Shown here: positions 13,244 through 15,378 of the stretch, one piece after another
Numbering within the stretch: position 1 is the stretch's first letter
How the letters are laid out: the number at the start of each line of letters is the position of its first letter
Assembly: GCA_023396615.1 (NCBI GenBank)
Contig: JAEWVM010000205.1
Location: 1-15,378 of the forward strand
DNA length: 15,378 nucleotides
Direction of reading: 5' to 3'
DNA from: Spirochaetota bacterium
GTDB taxonomy: Bacteria; Spirochaetota; UBA4802; JAFGJZ01
The notes under the pieces: generated by a model
Databases searched by the model: none
The model's input: the letters and a program-made list of their open reading frames with translations, nothing else
Told to the model about the DNA's origin: nothing
Position numbers and translations under genes: made by a program

Positions 13244-13456
13244 TTAAACCGGTTTTACTTTTTTTAAAACTGCAGAATACTTTTTCAAGTCGCCTCTTTC
13301 AGCTCTTTCCTGTAGATAATCAGCAGTTTCCAAAGCAGTTATCTTTTCGGTTACGGCGCTTGCGATAAACTGATTGATTGAAATATTATCTTTTTTGGAT
13401 AACTTTTTTATTTCTTTATGAAGAGAATCCGGAATCCTAACGCTTAAAGTACTCAT
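13244..13456 (-). CDS. Ribbon-helix-helix antitoxin (CopG/HicB type)
   Basis: A 70-residue protein whose N-terminus STLSVRIPDSLHKEIKKLSK, then NISINQFIASAVTEKI, is the ribbon-helix-helix fold of CopG/Arc-type and HicB-C-like antitoxins: a beta strand for DNA contact and two helices for dimerisation. The C-terminal tail (ADYLQERAERGDLKKY and a Lys-rich end) would wrap the toxin. AGGAG lies seven bases upstream of the ATG, which overlaps the stop of the PIN gene as ATGA, so toxin and antitoxin were coupled, toxin first. The frame is intact although the partner toxin is broken. It should still repress its own promoter; the inverted repeat at 13875-13898 is its likely operator. Confidence 0.82.
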   Translation of the reverse strand: MSTLSVRIPDSLHKEIKKLSKKDNISINQFIASAVTEKITALETADYLQERAERGDLKKYSAVLKKVKPV

Positions 13457-13874
13457 AATTTTTCTCCTATGATATTCAGAAATTCATCCGGTTCAATCAC
13501 CCTAATCCCGAAGTTTTCAGTTCCGTCAAAATCCTTTATGTTGAAAGTAATAATAAAATCAGCTGAAGCGGCAACCGCAAGTTCCAATATATGATCATCA
13601 TACGGATCTTTTAAAAAATGCACCAAAGGTAATAGATCTTATGATGAATTGATGTTTTGCATAAGTAATCTATAAAATCATCAATATCATTTTTAGAAAG
13701 ACCCAACAGTTTCAAATGCTTTAATAGAACCGCCTCATATTACATAACCAAAGGAACCGACAAAAGCATCTCAAATATATTTTCAGGAATCAGAGAAAGA
13801 AGCTTATAAGAAGAACCCTTAGAGGATTTTAATCCCGAAAGAATAACATTTGTATCAATAATTACTCTTTTCAT
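13453..13874 (-). pseudogene. PIN-domain toxin pseudogene (one nonsense codon, one frameshift)
   Basis: Reading from the ATG at 13874: MKRVIIDTNVILSGLKSSKG ... LLSVPLVM, then TAA at 13740-13742, then YEAVLLKHLKLLGL and onward to IYYLW; the frame shifts near 13621-13622 (one base missing) and continues HFLKDPYDDHILELAVAASA, DFIITFNIKDF, ending EFLNIIGEKL at 13453. This is the 140-residue PIN family annotated as a putative toxin component next to RHH antitoxins; such enzymes are Mg-dependent ribonucleases. Asp7 and the DPYDDHILE acidic cluster persist. The stop replaces a Glu codon (one base change) in what is normally PLVxEYE, probably a metal-binding acid. The 422-bp span is one short of a multiple of three, agreeing with a single deletion. 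Its ribbon-helix-helix antitoxin is intact. Confidence 0.85.
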
Positions 13875-13898
13875 AACGGTACTATATGCGATACCGTT
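13875..13898. promoter_or_regulatory. Operator-like inverted repeat at the PIN/RHH promoter
   Basis: AACGGTA and TACCGTT form a perfect 7-bp inverted repeat with a 10-base centre. It covers the -10 hexamer, reaches to the base before the ATG and enters the spacer, where a ribbon-helix-helix repressor would block RNA polymerase. Confidence 0.6.
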
Positions 13899-13908
13899 CT
13901 TCTGTCAA
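13881..13908 (-). promoter_or_regulatory. Promoter of the PIN/RHH module giving a leaderless transcript
   Basis: TTGACA (13903-13908, 6 of 6), a 16-base spacer and TATAGT (13881-13886, 5 of 6) form a strong sigma-70 promoter. The A of the ATG is the seventh base after the -10, so transcription would start at the start codon; no ribosome site exists. Confidence 0.7.
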
Positions 13909-14084
13909 GAATTTCATTTAAACTGCCTGCCGCAGTGGAAACTACATGATGTACAAATATAAATTCAAACAGCAGTAGTGATCGATGTGCTTTTTTTGCG
14001 CCCTCACCCAGCCTCCGGTTCACCCTCTCCCAGAATGAATTCACCTTTGATATCAGTTTAATATTACTTTGTCTCAACGGTCTC

Positions 14085-14117
14085 TTTGGCGCGTATCCCA
14101 TCCTTGGGCGCGCCAAA
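14085..14117. repeat. Strong hairpin, 9 + 4 bp stem
   Basis: TTTGGCGCG (14085-14093) and CGCGCCAAA (14109-14117) are perfect inverted repeats. Inside, after a three-base bulge (TAT), CCCA and TGGG pair around a TCCT loop. No T-tract follows on either strand, so it is not a typical terminator. Confidence 0.75.
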
Positions 14118-14202
14118 CTGGAGCACCTCCTGTGCACTACGCTTGTCCGTTTCGATATTTGACATCAATATTCTTTTCGCACACATCTCTGAGGTAATGC
14201 TT

Positions 14203-14271
14203 GCGGTCTCCCGCTGGGAGCTAAAGCTCCTCTCGCGGATAGTCGGAACGATCCCGACAAAAAAGCCGGGA
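14203..14271. repeat. Chain of mutually exclusive hairpins
   Basis: Five inverted repeats overlap: GCGG/CCGC around TCTC (14203-14214; GAGA tetraloop on the minus strand), CTCCC/GGGAG (14208-14220), CCGC...GCGG enclosing GGAGC-TAAA-GCTCC (14211-14238), GTCGG/CCGAC (14242-14258) and TCCCG/CGGGA (14252-14271). Adjacent members share arms, so only some can form together. Confidence 0.6.
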
Positions 14272-14295
14272 ATAAGATCTCAGTGTTTACAAACT

Positions 14296-14459
14296 CTATA
14301 AGGTCTTCTTTTGATCCAAAAATGATTCTATTCCGGTCTTAACAATATTCCATGTTAATTCGAGATTTATAATCAGATGATTAATGGCTTAGCCTCACTT
14401 ATGAGTTTATCAATCTGACTTATTTCTAAAAGAACTTTTTTCCTTATGCTGTTATCCAA
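14296..14459 (-). pseudogene. HepT-like (HEPN) toxin remnant with internal deletion
   Basis: A TTG at 14459, overlapping the end of the nucleotidyltransferase gene, opens LDNSIRKKVLLEISQIDKLI, then SEAKPLI, which looks like the N-terminus of HepT-like HEPN ribonuclease toxins. After about 27 codons the frame ends near 14374, and another frame carries HLIINLELTWNIVKTGIESF and LDQKK to a stop at 14296-14298, which resembles the C-terminus of the same family. Intact members are about 150 residues, so some 90 central residues, including the catalytic RxxxxH region, are missing, with a frame change at the junction (about 14375-14385). The product cannot be active. The partner MNT antitoxin is intact. 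Family recognition is from two short segments. Confidence 0.6.
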
Positions 14460-14748
14460 GTTCTTCGACTTCTCCGATGTCATTCAAAAGATCAAACATA
14501 TCTTTTCTTTCATCAAAATCGATTAAATCAATATTTTTCTTAACGGCAAAATCAAGTTTTGCATACACGCTGAAAAATTTTTCGGGATCAAGACCTTTAA
14601 CTCCCATATCAATATCCGAATTATCATTTTGTCTTCCGTTTAAGACGGAGCCGAAAATAAATACAGAATTGCACCCTTCTTCGCGCAGAATAGTATAAGC
14701 GCTTTGAATATCTTTTCTAAAAGGTGCTGGAATTTCACTGATTTTCAT
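14452..14748 (-). CDS. MNT-type nucleotidyltransferase antitoxin
   Basis: A 98-residue minimal nucleotidyltransferase. FIFGSVLNGRQNDNSDIDMG (30-49) is the GSx3Gx8SDxD signature of the pol-beta-like fold, and IDLIDFD (about 73-79) supplies the third metal-binding aspartate. MNT proteins paired with HEPN toxins act as antitoxins, in studied HepT/MntA systems by AMPylating the toxin. The frame is complete and all catalytic residues are present, although the adjoining HepT-like gene is a deletion remnant. No ribosome site precedes the ATG; a TTGAAA-17-CATATT promoter ends eight bases upstream, so the message is leaderless or nearly so. Confidence 0.85.
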   Translation of the reverse strand: MKISEIPAPFRKDIQSAYTILREEGCNSVFIFGSVLNGRQNDNSDIDMGVKGLDPEKFFSVYAKLDFAVKKNIDLIDFDERKDMFDLLNDIGEVEELG

Positions 14749-14752
14749 AATA

Positions 14753-14785
14753 AGAGAATATGAGAGAATTACTGATTTTTTTCAA
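14753..14785 (-). promoter_or_regulatory. Promoter of the MNT/HepT module with overlapping direct repeat
   Basis: TTGAAA (14780-14785), a 17-base spacer and CATATT (14757-14762) precede the MNT ATG by eight bases. On the plus strand AGAGAAT occurs at 14753-14759 and 14763-14769, ten bases apart, one helical turn, across the -10 hexamer: a possible autoregulatory site. Confidence 0.45.
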
Positions 14786-14813
14786 GCATAATTTGACATG
14801 ATTGAATTGCCGT

Positions 14814-14855
14814 AAAAATGAAGAATGAGATTATCATACCTCATTCTTCATTTTT
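14814..14855. terminator. Bidirectional terminator-like hairpin, 16-bp perfect stem
   Basis: AAAAATGAAGAATGAG (14814-14829) and its exact complement (14840-14855) enclose a 10-base loop. The A-tract before and T-tract after the GAAGAATGAG core allow termination in either direction, isolating the SUMF1-family gene from the antitoxin gene. The core is unusually AT-rich for a terminator. Confidence 0.55.
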
Positions 14856-14866
14856 AATTATTCATT

Positions 14867-14894
14867 GTAAAAAACGGCGCACGCCGTTTTTTAC
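14867..14894 (-). terminator. Rho-independent terminator of the SUMF1-family gene
   Basis: GTAAAAAACGGCG and CGCCGTTTTTTAC are perfect 13-bp inverted repeats around a 2-base centre. Read on the minus strand this is a GC-rich core followed by TTTTTT, and its first arm contains the gene's TAA stop. It could equally be a hairpin immediately 3' of a DGR-type variable region. Confidence 0.75.
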
Positions 14895-15378
14895 CTGTTC
14901 CTACAGAAACGGAAGCCGATGCCGCTGATCTCGTTATACGGGTTGACGCCGTTCACGTCGCCCAAGCGCATGCTGTGCGTAAGGATGTCATAGGCACCGC
15001 CACGAAAAACCCGATCCGAACCGACGTATATATCGTAGCACCATTCCCACACATTACCACTCATGTCGTAGAGTCCGAGAGCGTTTGCGCCGCTACCCTT
15101 GCTTTTTACCACGGCAGTACTTGAAACGCCGTAAACCGCGACTGCGCTCGTCGCTGACCCATCGCTATAATCCGCCGTAGCGCCGCTTGCGCTGTCGCCT
15201 TTCGTGTAATAAGTACCGTCACTACCAGCAACAGCATTTGTTGCGTCTGTTCCACGATAGCGCGCGGCATATTCCCATTCCATACTGCCGGGCAGACGAA
15301 AGCCTTTGGCTGTCGTACTCTGAACCGCGCCATCACAGGCTGTAGCATTAGCATCACTCGAATCGCGTATTATTGATC
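14891..15378 (-). CDS. SUMF1/formylglycine-generating-enzyme-fold protein, C-terminal part
   Basis: The gene enters from the right edge; the last 161 or so residues are visible. GFRLPGSMEWEYAARYRG, GLYDMSGNVWEWCYDIY, VFRGGAYD and SGIGFRFCRN are the signature segments of the FGE-sulfatase (SUMF1) fold, a variant of the C-type lectin fold. The active-site cysteine pair of true formylglycine-generating enzymes is not apparent: the segment between RGGAY and IGFR has no cysteine, so this is probably a binding or surface protein rather than a sulfatase activator. Codons are GC-richer than in the neighbouring toxin-antitoxin genes. The region DILTHSMRLGDVNGVN aligns in length with the hypervariable C-terminus of DGR targets such as Treponema TvpA. 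Signal peptide and start lie outside the window. Confidence 0.85.
   Translation of the reverse strand, partial: SIIRDSSDANATACDGAVQSTTAKGFRLPGSMEWEYAARYRGTDATNAVAGSDGTYYTKGDSASGATADYSDGSATSAVAVYGVSSTAVVKSKGSGANALGLYDMSGNVWEWCYDIYVGSDRVFRGGAYDILTHSMRLGDVNGVNPYNEISGIGFRFCRNR

Larger units (their letters stand above)
13909..14295. other. Hairpin-rich stretch without a credible gene
   Basis: About 390 bp between the PIN promoter and the HepT remnant hold no gene that I can support; open frames here (40 and 88 codons on the minus strand) overlap in different frames and read like translations of repeated DNA. The stretch is GC-richer than its neighbours and packed with short inverted repeats: ACTGC/GCAGT (13922-13936), a 33-base hairpin at 14085-14117, GGAG/CTCC (14120-14130) and a chain of overlapping hairpins at 14203-14271. 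It is probably a remnant of, or a copy of, a small non-coding repeat element; I cannot see terminal repeats or a target duplication. Confidence 0.45.

Noticed and set aside
13871..14137. 88-codon minus-strand open frame (ARPRMGYAPKRPL...)
   Set aside because: It runs through the hairpin block and the PIN promoter, lacks a ribosome site and conflicts with a strong promoter and operator at its 3' end; it reads as translation of repeat DNA.
14064..14186. 40-codon minus-strand open frame (MCAKRILMSN...)
   Set aside because: No ribosome site, and it overlaps the 33-base hairpin in another frame from the 88-codon ORF; no family recognised. It is too short to support as a gene.
1..15378. CRISPR arrays, tRNA or rRNA genes, insertion sequences, DGR reverse transcriptase
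   Set aside because: I looked for regularly spaced repeats, cloverleaf-like sequences, transposase or reverse transcriptase motifs and found none in the window.

Overview
The window is a compact bacterial chromosome segment of moderate to low GC. Its contents (an [FeFe]-hydrogenase-type ferredoxin protein, a NuoE-like [2Fe-2S] protein, a chemoreceptor, a BMP-type ligand-binding protein, a SUMF1/formylglycine-fold protein, several toxin-antitoxin modules and a small tail-anchored heptad-repeat protein) fit a strict anaerobe. A treponeme-like spirochaete is my best guess, but nothing here proves the taxon.

Positions 1-973 hold the start of a hydrogenase-type gene, a translationally coupled [2Fe-2S] ferredoxin-like gene and a small exported protein, all on the minus strand; a perfect CRP/FNR-style palindrome lies before the redox pair. 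Positions 1129-2967 are a two-gene plus-strand sensory unit: a methyl-accepting protein with three membrane segments and no periplasmic domain, then a soluble protein that may be its sensor. At 3032-5210 are a YugP-type membrane zinc peptidase (plus) and a convergent minus-strand operon of a dapB homologue with unusual active-site motifs, a 56-residue membrane protein and a PAP2 phosphatase.

Positions 5250-6568 form a redox-stress style locus: an Rrf2 regulator with a four-cysteine cluster, a nitroreductase with a cysteine-rich N-terminal extension, and the surviving tail of a DJ-1/PfpI family gene. Three copies of a TGTAACAT/ATTACA-type site sit before the regulator and before the nitroreductase, suggesting auto- and operon control. 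A metallophosphoesterase follows. The minus-strand operon at 7238-11243 joins glyS (glycyl-tRNA synthetase beta chain, without glyQ beside it) to a signal-peptide-less protein with a ParB-like N-terminal part and a BMP domain. A cysteine-rich DUF3795 protein precedes it.

Positions 11940-14785 are a toxin-antitoxin cluster: intact higBA, a PIN/RHH pair whose toxin carries one nonsense codon and one frameshift, and an MNT/HepT-like pair whose toxin is an internal-deletion remnant. In both broken pairs the antitoxin remains open. All three modules appear to have promoters that put the start codon at or within about two bases of +1 (leaderless mRNAs). Between them lie a heptad-repeat tail-anchored protein and about 400 bp of hairpin-rich, apparently non-coding DNA. 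Two strong hairpins at 14814-14894 separate this cluster from the 3' part of a SUMF1-family gene whose C-terminus resembles the variable regions of diversity-generating retroelement targets; no reverse transcriptase or template repeat is inside the window.
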